A stretch of DNA of 64,000 bases from M55B118 sp964501715. GTDB taxonomy: Bacteria; Bacillota_I; Bacilli_A; Izemoplasmatales; Izemoplasmataceae. The position numbers and the translations under genes are program-made. Location: contig CAZCTR010000003.1 in NCBI GenBank assembly GCA_964501715.1, forward strand, positions 1 to 64,000, in the 5' to 3' direction. This document shows positions 25,331 through 33,405 of the stretch, piece by piece. The first letter of the stretch is position 1. Every line of letters starts with the position of its first letter. The notes beneath the pieces are model-generated. The model ran no database searches and was not told the DNA's origin. It saw only the letters and a program-made list of their open reading frames with translations.

Positions 25331-25425
25331 ACATTGGCATGTAGCGAGTGTTTGAGTGCTGAACTGAAAGGTGTATCAGGTCGTCCACGGACTCTGCCCT
25401 GGATACACACAGACCCATATGCGTT

Positions 25426-25456
25426 AAAAAAGCCCCTGTCCTCGGACAGGGGCTTT
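25426..25456. terminator. Terminator between tro operon and the barnase-like lipoprotein
   Basis: AAAGCCCCTGTCC, TC, GGACAGGGGCTTT: a 13-bp stem. The A run on the left makes it strongest for the leftward gene, but it can serve both. Confidence 0.88.
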
Positions 25457-25474
25457 GACATGCATAAGAAAGGT

Positions 25475-26491
25475 CTAATCGGACCGGGCGTCTCCATACC
25501 AGAGTTCATAGGTATAGAAATGGTCGTCCGTGTAATACACAATGTGGTGTTCGGGATGGAAGACGAAGCGGTCATCGCCTCTGTCATGTCCGGCGCCGGC
25601 GATCTTGGTGTCCGCGATGAAGTAGTGACCACCGAGATCAGGCAGTTGATTCGCGTGATTCGAGAAGTGCCAATAGCCGAAGTACGCTTCCTGCCCATAG
25701 TCGTTGAACTCTTCATCGGACCGCAGATTGCTCAGTGTGGGGAAGGGGTATTCATCATAGAAATCGGGAAGGTATCCGTACGCACTCTGGTAAAGGTTTG
25801 TCTCGTCCTCATAGCGGATGAAATAGTTCGGTGGAAGCTTGCCGAACGTCCTGATGTAGAGTGCCACTTTCTCCGTGTCGGTATAGGGTTCATCAGGGTC
25901 AAGCGGGGGATGGTCGGGTGTGCCGAAGAGCTGGTCGTAGGTGTCCTCGCCGGTCTTGTGGAAGATCAGGCCTTCATCACTGTATATGATCGAGCCTTCA
26001 TCCACGTCGACCGCCTGATAATCGAAACCATCGTTTGGAAGCACGGCGTGGCCCGTGGCGTCGTATTCGGTGATGTCCTCATCCCCGAAATTGTCAGGCA
26101 GGGCATGGAAGGTGTCGAGGTATAGCGCGACATTTTCAGCGTCAGTGAATTCGCCGTCCTGATCGAGTGGCGTAGTGGGTGCCGGCTCGCGGTCCTCATC
26201 GTCATCATCCTCCAGGGAACTGCTGACGACGACGGCGATGGTGGTACCCTTTTCAACTTCCTCGCCTTCTTCATGGTTCATGTAATCCACAAAAACATTG
26301 GGCTCGCTGTAGACAATCGATTCATCCACGAAGAACTCAGCGGACAGGTCGTGGGCATTAAGGGTGTCACGGATGCCGTCCTGGTTCATATTTTCCAGAT
26401 TAGGAAGTTCGGTGGTCTGGTCGAACATGCCGCATCCGGCGATCGAGAATATGAGTAGAAGCAGTGTGATGAAGCTCAGTGTTTTTTTCAT
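25475..26491 (-). CDS. Lipoprotein with PASTA-like and two barnase-like domains
   Basis: An exported 338-residue lipoprotein (lipobox IAGC, Cys20). Residues 28-92 resemble a PASTA domain (LPNLENMNQDGIRDTL ending IAVVVSSS), followed by an Asp/Glu linker. Two copies of a barnase (ribonuclease N1/T1-type) opening follow: VALYLDTFHALPDNF (121) and VALYIRTFGKLPPNY (209). The second copy continues with FSNHANQLP (276) and aligns to the end of barnase. It keeps two Arg (304, 308) and the His of DDHFYTY (324), but has Ile292 where the catalytic Glu should be. The first copy is shortened and lost the Arg loop. So the fold is credible and RNase activity is doubtful. GGAGG precedes the ATG by 6 nt. Confidence 0.72.
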   Translation of the reverse strand: MKKTLSFITLLLLIFSIAGCGMFDQTTELPNLENMNQDGIRDTLNAHDLSAEFFVDESIVYSEPNVFVDYMNHEEGEEVEKGTTIAVVVSSSLEDDDDEDREPAPTTPLDQDGEFTDAENVALYLDTFHALPDNFGDEDITEYDATGHAVLPNDGFDYQAVDVDEGSIIYSDEGLIFHKTGEDTYDQLFGTPDHPPLDPDEPYTDTEKVALYIRTFGKLPPNYFIRYEDETNLYQSAYGYLPDFYDEYPFPTLSNLRSDEEFNDYGQEAYFGYWHFSNHANQLPDLGGHYFIADTKIAGAGHDRGDDRFVFHPEHHIVYYTDDHFYTYELWYGDARSD

Positions 26492-26659
26492 AATTGACCT
26501 CCTGAATTTATAATAACATTTTAGCACGTCATCAAGACCTGTTCAACAGTTTAGCTTGAATTCAGCATCCTGAAACAGCGCATTCACGGCAAGGGCCTTA
26601 TGCATTTTCCTTAAGATCATTGAATAGGGTTCAATCCTTACAAAAAATCTTTATGATAT

Positions 26660-26721
26660 TTGACAATGGGTCGAAAAAGTTATACTATATAGATAGTCGT
26701 CTATATAGATGTACATCTATA
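26660..26721 (+). promoter_or_regulatory. ars promoter and ArsR-type operators
   Basis: TTGACA 26660-26665, 17 nt, TACTAT 26683-26688. Two adjoining inverted repeats follow: CTATATAGA (26685-26693) with TCTATATAG (26700-26708) around 6 nt, and the perfect 18-bp palindrome TATAGATGTACATCTATA (26704-26721). They cover the -10 box and the start of the transcript, as expected for ArsR autorepression. Confidence 0.8.
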
Positions 26722-26742
26722 AACCATCGAGGGGAGAGTCGA

Positions 26743-27030
26743 ATGGACAAATATGAAGCTATGGAAAAGCAACTCAAGGTGCTCGCCGACAGGACAAGAC
26801 TCAAAATCCTAAGCAGAATCCATCAGGGGGAAGTCTGTGGTTGCGACCTGATTCATTGCCTGGACATATCCCAACCCACCCTCTCGCACCACCTTAAAGT
26901 GCTATCGAACCATGAACTCATCCATGGCACCAGAAAGAAAAACCGTATTCTCTACACCGTGAACCGGAAACGACTGAACGGCATCTTTGAAAACCTCGAT
27001 GCCTTGCTTGAAGAGACCATTACTTGTTAG
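26743..27030 (+). CDS. arsR: ArsR-family arsenite-responsive repressor
   Basis: Winged-helix repressor that leaves DNA when arsenite binds. The 95-residue protein has the sensor motif EVCGCDLI (Cys pair near residues 31 and 33, at the start of the recognition helix), which matches the ELCVCDL As(III) site of classical ArsR, then ISQPTLSHHLKVL as the DNA-reading helix. It ends in Cys, which might add a third ligand. ATG 26743 has GGGGAGAG upstream. It is the first gene of the operon and its operators overlap the promoter. Confidence 0.93.
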   Translation: MDKYEAMEKQLKVLADRTRLKILSRIHQGEVCGCDLIHCLDISQPTLSHHLKVLSNHELIHGTRKKNRILYTVNRKRLNGIFENLDALLEETITC

Positions 27031-27042
27031 GAGTGGAACTAT

Positions 27043-28074
27043 ATGAGCTTTTTTGAGAAATATCTCACAGTCTTTGTCATCTTCGCCATGATCATAGGGG
27101 TGCTCATCGGTGAATACCTGTCTTTCGTCCCTGAGTTTCTCGACCGCCTCACCATCGCGCGCATCTCGCTTCCAATCGGGATCCTCATATGGTTTATGGT
27201 CTATCCGAGCATGCTCAAGGTCGACTTCTCCTCGATCAAGAAGATACGGGAGGAACCCAAGGGCCTTTATGTGACCTGGACGGTGAACTGGCTTATCAAA
27301 CCGTTCACCATGTTCTTGATCAGTGCGCTGTTCTTTCTTGTCATCTATCAAAACATCATTGAACCGGACATCGCTGTGAGGTATCTCGCGGGGGCGGTCA
27401 TACTGGGTGCGGCGCCCTGCACCGCGATGGTGTTCGTATGGTCCCATCTTTCCAGGGGGAATGCCGCCTACACGCTTGTCCAGGTCGCGACCAACAACAT
27501 CATCCTGCTCGCACTCTTCATTCCCATCGTGCAACTGCTTCTTTACCTTGTGCCTCGCGTGGGGGACGTCAATGTGACCATCCCTTGGCTGACTTTGATT
27601 CTTTCTGTGGTCCTCTTCGTTGTGGTGCCCTTGGTGGCGGCATCCATCACCCGCTCGCAAGTGATCAAGAGAAAAGGTCTTGATTTCTTGAACGAGCGTG
27701 TGATCCCGAAATTCTCCAAGGTCACCATGACCGGCTTGATGCTGACGCTTGTGCTTATTTTCAGCCTGCAAAGCGATATCATCTTGGAGAACCCCCTTCA
27801 TATCATCCTTATCAGCATTCCGCTTGTGATTCAGACTTTCTTCATTTTCGCCATCGCATACGGGACTGCGAAGAAGCTCGGCCTTCCGCATGCCGTATCG
27901 GCCCCGGCCGGTTTCATCGGAGCGTCCAATTTCTTCGAACTTGCTGTCGCGGTGGCCATCACCATCGGCCCGGTGGTTGCGCTCGCGACCGTTGTCGGTC
28001 TGCTTGTCGAAGTGCCGGTGATGCTTGCGCTCGTGAGCTTCGCAAACCGCACGAAGAAATATTTTTCCGCATAA
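27043..28074 (+). CDS. acr3: Acr3-type arsenite efflux permease
   Basis: Membrane exporter of As(III), ten predicted helices, 343 residues. The signature GAAPCTAMVFVWSHLSRG (about residue 122) contains the Cys needed for arsenite transport, followed by YTLVQVATNNIILL. A second conserved stretch is LPHAVSAPAGFIGASNFFELAVAVAI near residue 290. The start lies 12 nt after the arsR stop with GGAG upstream. ArsB, the other arsenite pump type, is unrelated in sequence. Confidence 0.95.
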   Translation: MSFFEKYLTVFVIFAMIIGVLIGEYLSFVPEFLDRLTIARISLPIGILIWFMVYPSMLKVDFSSIKKIREEPKGLYVTWTVNWLIKPFTMFLISALFFLVIYQNIIEPDIAVRYLAGAVILGAAPCTAMVFVWSHLSRGNAAYTLVQVATNNIILLALFIPIVQLLLYLVPRVGDVNVTIPWLTLILSVVLFVVVPLVAASITRSQVIKRKGLDFLNERVIPKFSKVTMTGLMLTLVLIFSLQSDIILENPLHIILISIPLVIQTFFIFAIAYGTAKKLGLPHAVSAPAGFIGASNFFELAVAVAITIGPVVALATVVGLLVEVPVMLALVSFANRTKKYFSA

Positions 28075-28124
28075 GGAGCAATCCACCCACCACACCATGA
28101 ACCATCAAAAGGAGACCTGTCTCA

Positions 28125-29192
28125 ATGGAATTTCTAATCAATGTCTGGCAGCTTATTCTTGAGGGGTTGGCGTTTCTTGTCGAATACGCATTCTTTCCCA
28201 AAGACGGGGAGACGTTCTCCCTCATGCGCATTGCCTCCCTCTTCATAGCCTTCAGCATCTCGGGTGCGATCGCGCTTTTCATGTCGAAAAACGCGGTCGT
28301 CAAGCATTTCGGCCCGAGTGCGAATAAGTGGAGCGCATACCTGGTCGCATCCGTCTCGGGGACCATACTCGCGGTGTGTTCCTGTTCTGTACTCCCCATG
28401 TTCGCCTCCATCCGCAAGAAGGGCGCCGGCCTTGGTCCCGCGATAGCTTTTCTGTTCTCGGGTCCGGCCATCAACGTGCTCGCCATCACCCTCACATTCA
28501 CCGACCTCGGCGCGAGGATCGGATTCATCCGTATCATTGCGGCAATCATCCTCGCACTTGTGCTCGGGGTCGTGATGGGCGCCATCTACAAAAGAAGTGA
28601 ACAGGTGGACCCCAACGACGCACTTTTCCAAGATGAGTCGAAGGACACCTTCAAAGGATGGCAGAAACTCCTCTTCTTCGCGACCTTGGTCGCGATCCTC
28701 ATTTTCAGCGTCTATGAGCCTCTGCCCACACTGATATTCATCGCCCTGCTCATTGTCGAGATCATCGTATTTCTGGATTTGGACAGACTCAAAGCCTGGG
28801 GCGGCGAAACCTGGTCCCTCGCGAAGAAGATCCTCCCCCTCTTCGCGTTGGGCATATTCTTCGCCGGCATTCTTCAGGCTGTGCTTTCGGAAGCGTTCCT
28901 CTCGACCTATGTCGGAGCGAACACATTCAGCGCCAACATGATCGCGGCGGTGTCCGGTGCCCTCATGTACTTTGCGACGTTGACAGAGATTCCGATCATA
29001 CTCTCCCTCATGGAGACGGGCATGAACAAAGGTCCCGCGGTCGCTCTGTTGCTCGCGGGACCGACCCTTTCGCTGCCGAACATGATTGTCATCGGTAAAG
29101 TTTTGGGCGCAAGGAAGACCTTCACCTACGTCATCATGGTCGCTCTATTCGCCGCTTCGATCGGTTATCTCGCGGGCATGTGGTTCTTTTGA
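28125..29192 (+). CDS. arsP: ArsP/DUF318-family metalloid permease
   Basis: A 355-residue membrane protein of the DUF318 permease family, which includes ArsP (export of trivalent organoarsenicals) and heavy-metal permeases. The first half carries VCSCSVLPMF (about residue 86) with a vicinal Cys pair, then FLFSGPAINVLAI; the second half repeats the pattern as LLLAGPTLSLPNMIVIG. Helices number eight to ten. Its place in the ars operon, 50 nt after acr3 and just before a CxxC thioredoxin, favours an organoarsenical or arsenite role. Confidence 0.85.
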   Translation: MEFLINVWQLILEGLAFLVEYAFFPKDGETFSLMRIASLFIAFSISGAIALFMSKNAVVKHFGPSANKWSAYLVASVSGTILAVCSCSVLPMFASIRKKGAGLGPAIAFLFSGPAINVLAITLTFTDLGARIGFIRIIAAIILALVLGVVMGAIYKRSEQVDPNDALFQDESKDTFKGWQKLLFFATLVAILIFSVYEPLPTLIFIALLIVEIIVFLDLDRLKAWGGETWSLAKKILPLFALGIFFAGILQAVLSEAFLSTYVGANTFSANMIAAVSGALMYFATLTEIPIILSLMETGMNKGPAVALLLAGPTLSLPNMIVIGKVLGARKTFTYVIMVALFAASIGYLAGMWFF

Positions 29193-29265
29193 GCCTGCGT
29201 TGCTTAAAACCTTGTGATTGAGCATGATAAGCCGTGTCAATAAATACCAAAAGGAGGTTTCAAAC

Positions 29266-29496
29266 ATGGAAGTCAAAGTATTGGGTCCGGGATGCAAGAA
29301 ATGTCAATTGCTTGAGGACCATACAAAAAAAGCGCTTGAGGAACTCGGCATCAGGGCCGATTTCGAAAAAGTGAGCGACATCGACACCATCGTCGAATAC
29401 GGAGTCATGTCAACCCCGGCGCTCATGGTCGACGGCGAAGTGATATTCTCCGGCGGCGTCGCATCGACCAAGAAGATCAAGAAATTGCTTCAATAG
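29266..29496 (+). CDS. Small CxxC thioredoxin/glutaredoxin-like protein (TM0996/MTH895 family)
   Basis: A 76-residue redox protein with active site GPGCKKCQLL (Cys11 and Cys14) and cis-proline region MSTPALMVDGEVIFSG. Members are often encoded next to DUF318 permeases, as here. It may reduce the Cys pair of the permease or handle arsenic thiols, which is inference. ATG 29266 has AAAGGAGG 8 nt upstream; the longer frame from 29218 has no ribosome site. Last gene of the ars operon. Confidence 0.9.
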   Translation: MEVKVLGPGCKKCQLLEDHTKKALEELGIRADFEKVSDIDTIVEYGVMSTPALMVDGEVIFSGGVASTKKIKKLLQ

Positions 29497-29512
29497 GGAT
29501 CCGTTTGAAAAG

Positions 29513-29550
29513 GACGCTTCGGAATGTTCAGCCTTGAGAAGCGTCTTTTT
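29513..29550 (+). terminator. Terminator of the ars operon
   Basis: GACGCTTC and GAAGCGTC form an 8-bp stem with a long loop, followed by five T. Confidence 0.75.
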
Positions 29551-29726
29551 ATTGGTTGAAAATATTGTGCATGACGCGCGGTTCGAACAAGTATGTGAAG
29601 TGTGGTATGGGAACGAAAGGCCTGTTCATGTTATAGTGAGGGTAGATAAAGATATTTCACTTGTTCCATTTGTTTGCAACTGTTCAAAACAAAGCAAAAC
29701 GGATATACTATGATTGAGGTGATGCT

Positions 29727-30536
29727 ATGAAAGAAGCGATCAAGAACAGAATTTCGGTAAGGAGCTATGAAAAACGCCCGTTGAGCGAGCACGATGAGAA
29801 AAAGGTGCAAAGAATCCTTGATGAAGTTCAGAAGAAGAAAGGCCCCTTTGGTCACAAAGCCCGTTTTTTCACCCGCCCCAGCAAGATCGAGGGCGGCAAG
29901 ACGCTCGGGACCTACGGATTCATCAAGCACCCGCCGTATTTCATCGGCGGCGTCATCGAGAACACATTCAAGGGCATGGTCGATTATGGCTTTTTGTTCG
30001 AAGAAGTGATTCTTCGTCTAACCAGGGAGGCATTCGGCACCGTATGGCTCGGAGGCACGTTCAAGCGGTCACATTTCGAGTTCGAGGTTGACATGGAGGA
30101 AGGCGAGATCATCCCGGCCATATCGCCAGTCGGCTATTCCGCGGAACGTTCCATGCGTGAGAAGATTCTCCGGGGCTTCGCAAAAGCGAAGACGCGCAAG
30201 CCGTTCGAGGAGCTTTTCTTCACCCCCTCCCTGGATCCGGTTGACAAGCATCATGTGTTCTTCGAATACCTTGAACTTCTAAGACTCGCACCGAGCGCAT
30301 CCAATAAGCAACCCTGGCGTGTCGTCGTCGAGGACAATGTCTTCCACCTTTACTTGAGCCGGACGGACGGCTACGCCAAACATCTTCCCACCGACATCCA
30401 GGCGATCGACATCGGCATCGCGCTGAGCCACCTTTATCTTCCTGTCGCGGAGGACGGCTACACACCCGAGTTCGTCAATGAAACGCCTGTGGATTTGGAT
30501 GGCTGCGAATATGTCGTGAGTCTCAAAGTCACTTGA
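29727..30536 (+). CDS. Nitroreductase-family protein (TM1586 type)
   Basis: A 269-residue FMN-binding protein of the double-domain nitroreductase group (TM1586-like). The start IKNRISVRSYEKRPL has the family Arg residues for FMN phosphate, and the second half contains LRLAPSASNKQPWRVVVED (about residue 190), the second FMN site. The two halves fold into what is a dimer in ordinary nitroreductases. Substrate unknown. GAGGTGA lies 6 nt before the ATG. Single gene. Confidence 0.85.
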   Translation: MKEAIKNRISVRSYEKRPLSEHDEKKVQRILDEVQKKKGPFGHKARFFTRPSKIEGGKTLGTYGFIKHPPYFIGGVIENTFKGMVDYGFLFEEVILRLTREAFGTVWLGGTFKRSHFEFEVDMEEGEIIPAISPVGYSAERSMREKILRGFAKAKTRKPFEELFFTPSLDPVDKHHVFFEYLELLRLAPSASNKQPWRVVVEDNVFHLYLSRTDGYAKHLPTDIQAIDIGIALSHLYLPVAEDGYTPEFVNETPVDLDGCEYVVSLKVT

Positions 30537-30555
30537 ATGGTATCACAAAAGAATT

Positions 30556-30595
30556 ACGCCGCTCAAAGGCCTCGGCCTTTGAGCGGCGTGTTTGA
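30556..30595. terminator. Terminator between converging genes
   Basis: ACGCCGCTCAAAGGCC, TC, GGCCTTTGAGCGGCGT: a 16-bp stem. T-richness on the right is modest (TTTGATTG). Confidence 0.75.
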
Positions 30596-30607
30596 TTGTG
30601 ATGCTGT

Positions 30608-31117
30608 TCAGCGGTTCCGGCTCGACTTTCTTCTTGAGTGGAATTTGGCGTCGATCATGACAAGCATGGCCAGAAAGAATTCGGTGTTCGACTCGTCTTC
30701 GATCTGTATCTGGTAGGAATCACCGAAGGAGATATACTTCTTTTGGATCGTCGCGACCCTTTCACCATCTTTGAGGATCCTGAAATCGTGGGCCCAGAAA
30801 TTGCCTTCGATCTCAAAATCGCCATGGTCGCTTTCAATCGATACGAGTTTCTTGCCGATTGAGAATTTGCGTCTCGCTTTTGCGACTTGCTCCCCTTGTG
30901 CATTGTAGAGGAAATAAGTCGGCATGATGGCGAAGATCTTGCGGTTCATCTGATAGAGATGCTTTTCGTTCTTCGTGTTGTAGAAATTGAGTTCCCTTGA
31001 GAGGGAGAAAATCTTGCCTACACAATGATAGAGCTGTTCCTCGTTTTCATCAAGCACCCTGTAGCGGCTTCTCAGTGAGAAGACCTTCTGTTTGAGATAA
31101 AATTCCTTCATAGTCAT
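30608..31117 (-). CDS. LURP-one-related / YxjI-family protein
   Basis: A 169-residue protein of the LURP-one-like (YxjI, Tubby-like fold) family, whose bacterial role is unclear. The repeated beta-strand pattern is seen in KQKVFSLRSRYRVLDENEEQLYH-type segments (residues 9-32), GKIFSLSRELNFYN (34), KIFAIMPTYFLYN (60) and the later FEIEGNFWAHDFRIL. ATG 31117 (or 31111) has no Shine-Dalgarno at the usual distance. An AAAAGGAGG lies further upstream, separated by a GC-rich hairpin (listed next). Confidence 0.82.
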   Translation of the reverse strand: MTMKEFYLKQKVFSLRSRYRVLDENEEQLYHCVGKIFSLSRELNFYNTKNEKHLYQMNRKIFAIMPTYFLYNAQGEQVAKARRKFSIGKKLVSIESDHGDFEIEGNFWAHDFRILKDGERVATIQKKYISFGDSYQIQIEDESNTEFFLAMLVMIDAKFHSRRKSSRNR

Positions 31118-31121
31118 CCAT

Positions 31122-31158
31122 GCGGCTTTTTCGTTTTAAGCCGCGCACCTCCTTTTAT
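31122..31158 (-). promoter_or_regulatory. Ribosome site separated from the start codon by a hairpin
   Basis: Read leftward: AAAAGGAGGTGC, then GCGGCTT, a 9-nt loop, AAGCCGC, then ATGGATG. If the 7-bp stem forms, the Shine-Dalgarno is brought to normal distance from ATG 31117; if it opens, the spacing is too long. This could tune translation of the YxjI-like gene. Confidence 0.5.
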
Positions 31159-31342
31159 GGGGTCTATAGTCATTATATTTTATAAAAAGTGTATTTTCAA
31201 ACTATTCTTTCATGGCGGTTGATGCATGAAACCGTTTCAATTATTTCTCGGATTGAGTATAATGAAGGTACATCGTATCAAGGCGAGAATCTGAAGAATT
31301 GTGGCGCCCGATGGTGTCAAAAAACATGAAAAGAGTGAGACC

Positions 31343-31765
31343 ATGCGATCCAGACCAGTCAAAGCCCTTTATATCGTCGCCGGATCGACCGCGCTCACGC
31401 TTGGGGCGGTCGGAATCGTGCTTCCCTTGCTTCCGACCACACCCTTTTTGCTGCTTGCGGCGTTTTGCTATACCCGAAGTTCCAAAAGACTTCATAGCTG
31501 GCTTTTGAATCACCGAATCTTCGGCTTCTACATCCATAGCTATATCACACATAAGGCGGTTGACAGACGGACAAAGTTTTTTACCATCCTGATACTCTGG
31601 GGGACGATGGGCCTGTCGATGCTCATCGTGCAAAGGCTTTATGTGACCTTCATTTTGATCGCCATCGGTCTTGCGGTCACCACCCATCTATTGAGGCTTA
31701 AGACGCTTGACAAGGAAGCGATGCTGGAGAGTCACCGTGCCGCCTCCATATCCACGGAACAATGA
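31343..31765 (+). CDS. DUF454 (YbaN-family) small membrane protein
   Basis: A 140-residue membrane protein of the DUF454/YbaN family, function unknown. The family signature is near the start: GIVLPLLPTTPFLLLAAFCYTRSS (about residues 25-48), followed by LHSWLLNHRIFG and two more helices. ATG 31343 is preferred over GTG 31301 since GAGTGAG precedes it and the extension is charged. It appears to be followed 52 nt later by a lipoprotein gene with its own ribosome site. Confidence 0.85.
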   Translation: MRSRPVKALYIVAGSTALTLGAVGIVLPLLPTTPFLLLAAFCYTRSSKRLHSWLLNHRIFGFYIHSYITHKAVDRRTKFFTILILWGTMGLSMLIVQRLYVTFILIAIGLAVTTHLLRLKTLDKEAMLESHRAASISTEQ

Positions 31766-31817
31766 TTCAAGGCATTCGCTGTAAAAGACAAGATTTTAAT
31801 TTTAGAGGAGGTGCGAG

Positions 31818-32507
31818 ATGCGGTCCAAAGTGCTCATGCTTATGCTATGCGCGATCTCTTTACCTCTTTTCGCTTGCCTGAGAACGCCTTCGACCTCTCC
31901 TGACTCCCTCGCTGAGATCTTCTCCCAAATGGAGATCGACGATGAACTGCTGCTTATCAACAGAGTCGAAGACGGCAAGGACCGCATGGAAGCCGTCGAT
32001 CTCTCCAACAAAAACGCAGTCCGTCTCCATATCATTGAAATCGAGGGCACCGAGATGACCGACAGGCAGTTCATGTTCACACCCGAATGGATCTACGACA
32101 CAGCCGGGATGCATAAACACCGAAACACGTATGGCTTGAGCTCCAAACAGGACGCGGAGGCCTTGATTGAACAGCACACGACACTCTATGAAGCCGGCCG
32201 TTTCACAAATGAACATCTCAAAGAGCTCGCTCGAAGTCTGCAATCCCCTTCCAACCATCGCTCCGGGGAACTCCATGTGCTCAAAGGTATGGATCCCTCA
32301 GTTACCAACCCGCCTAGTGGAACCAACGCAATGATGGAAATCCGTTACCGGGAGAACACGCTTCTCGAGATCCATTTCAAACTAGAGCACGACGTCCCCT
32401 CGACCAAGCAAGAAAGCAACTACATATCAGGTACGCACTGGTATTTCGGTTCAGGGCTGTTCAGCGAGTTCCCTGACCGCCAATCATTCACTGAAGCTGA
32501 TGATTAG
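31818..32507 (+). CDS. Lipoprotein of unknown function
   Basis: I do not recognise this 229-residue protein. It has a signal peptide with lipobox PLFAC (Cys20) and a polar, mostly beta/alpha mixed mature part with a helical stretch near residues 110-140 (KQDAEALIEQHTTLYE). It contains no catalytic motif I know. AGAGGAGGTG lies 6 nt before the ATG and a terminator follows, so it is either single or cotranscribed with the DUF454 gene. Confidence 0.7.
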   Translation: MRSKVLMLMLCAISLPLFACLRTPSTSPDSLAEIFSQMEIDDELLLINRVEDGKDRMEAVDLSNKNAVRLHIIEIEGTEMTDRQFMFTPEWIYDTAGMHKHRNTYGLSSKQDAEALIEQHTTLYEAGRFTNEHLKELARSLQSPSNHRSGELHVLKGMDPSVTNPPSGTNAMMEIRYRENTLLEIHFKLEHDVPSTKQESNYISGTHWYFGSGLFSEFPDRQSFTEADD

Positions 32508-32531
32508 GTCATCGTTCTACATTTCACTTGA

Positions 32532-32563
32532 AAGGACAGCTCCTCAAAAGGGTTGTCCTTTTT
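32532..32563 (+). terminator. Terminator of the lipoprotein gene
   Basis: AAGGACA and TGTCCTT with a 15-nt loop, followed by a T run. Confidence 0.65.
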
Positions 32564-32601
32564 GTATGAAGAGCGGTTGACTGGTCGTCAACACCGATGA
32601 T

Positions 32602-32636
32602 AAAAAAGACACATCCGCAAAACCGGATATGTCTTT
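32602..32636 (-). terminator. Terminator of plsY
   Basis: Read leftward, AAGACATATCCG and CGGATGTGTCTT pair with one mismatch, followed by TTTTT. It overlaps the last codon of plsY. Confidence 0.7.
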
Positions 32637-33222
32637 AGAATAGGTGTTCATCTGAACGCCACTCGGTGACGTATTCCTTCAAGGTGGGTATGTGCTTGAA
32701 GAAAATGACGATTGTGATGGGGACCATGCCTAGAAGAAGTGTGAGGTTGTGAGTCTGCAAGTAGATGACGAGCGGGAAGAATGGGAGTGCGATGCCCGCG
32801 GTCGCCCTCGGGACCTTGAAGATGATCAATAGCACAGTGGTGAGGCCTATCATCGCGAGGATGGTGAGCGGGGACAAAAGGATGAGCCCGCCTCCGAGAT
32901 TCGCGAACCCCTTGCCTCCGGTGAAACCCATCAGGGGGTTGTAGTTATGGGCGAGAATCAGTAAGAAGAGGGCCAGGACGCTCACTGATTCGGCATTTGA
33001 GAGTGTCATGGTCAAATAGACGACGAGGAAACCCTTGCCCGCATCAAAAAGCAATGTGAGCACACCCGGGAGAATGCCGATGTTGACGATTGTGTTCATC
33101 GCTCCGGCGTTTCCGGTGCCGGCATGTCTGACATCGACATGTTTGAAGGCTTTTGAAAACACATACGCACTTGGAAAAAGCCCTAGGATATAGGCGAAAA
33201 GCAACAAGCTGATATCAATCAT
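32635..33222 (-). CDS. plsY: PlsY-family acyl-phosphate:glycerol-3-phosphate acyltransferase
   Basis: Membrane enzyme that starts phospholipid synthesis by moving an acyl group from acyl-phosphate to glycerol-3-phosphate. The 195-residue protein has seven helices and the three PlsY motifs: GTGNAGAMNT (about residue 36), the middle LAHNYNPLMGFTGGKGFA (about 90), and a weaker third one near 145. The middle motif starts LAHNYNP rather than the usual GHxxP, a modest departure. DAGKGFLVVY (about 61) is also typical. Start ATG 33222 has GGAGG upstream. It faces the metallophosphoesterase gene. Confidence 0.88.
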   Translation of the reverse strand: MIDISLLLFAYILGLFPSAYVFSKAFKHVDVRHAGTGNAGAMNTIVNIGILPGVLTLLFDAGKGFLVVYLTMTLSNAESVSVLALFLLILAHNYNPLMGFTGGKGFANLGGGLILLSPLTILAMIGLTTVLLIIFKVPRATAGIALPFFPLVIYLQTHNLTLLLGMVPITIVIFFKHIPTLKEYVTEWRSDEHLF

Positions 33223-33405
33223 CGCAACCTCCTTCGTTCTGTCTTGAATACAGGTTAATTATAAGTGAATGGTCCATCAAAGTAAAGCATAAAGGACGGA
33301 ATGAAAACACTTTTCAAACAACGCGGGTGTTTGATAGAGAAGGGTGACACGCTGCGACAGCCATGTCTTTATGTTATACTATGAAAAAGGCTTGGAGGTG
33401 CGCAT

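Noticed and set aside
25334..26125. 263-residue rightward frame opposite the barnase-like lipoprotein
   Set aside because: It has no ribosome site, crosses a strong terminator and lies fully antisense to a gene with signal peptide, lipobox and recognisable domains.
26902..28098. 398-residue open frame on the minus strand opposite acr3
   Set aside because: It is antisense to an unmistakable Acr3 pump, is rich in His, Asp and Arg with no domain, and has no ribosome site. It is a codon-bias shadow.
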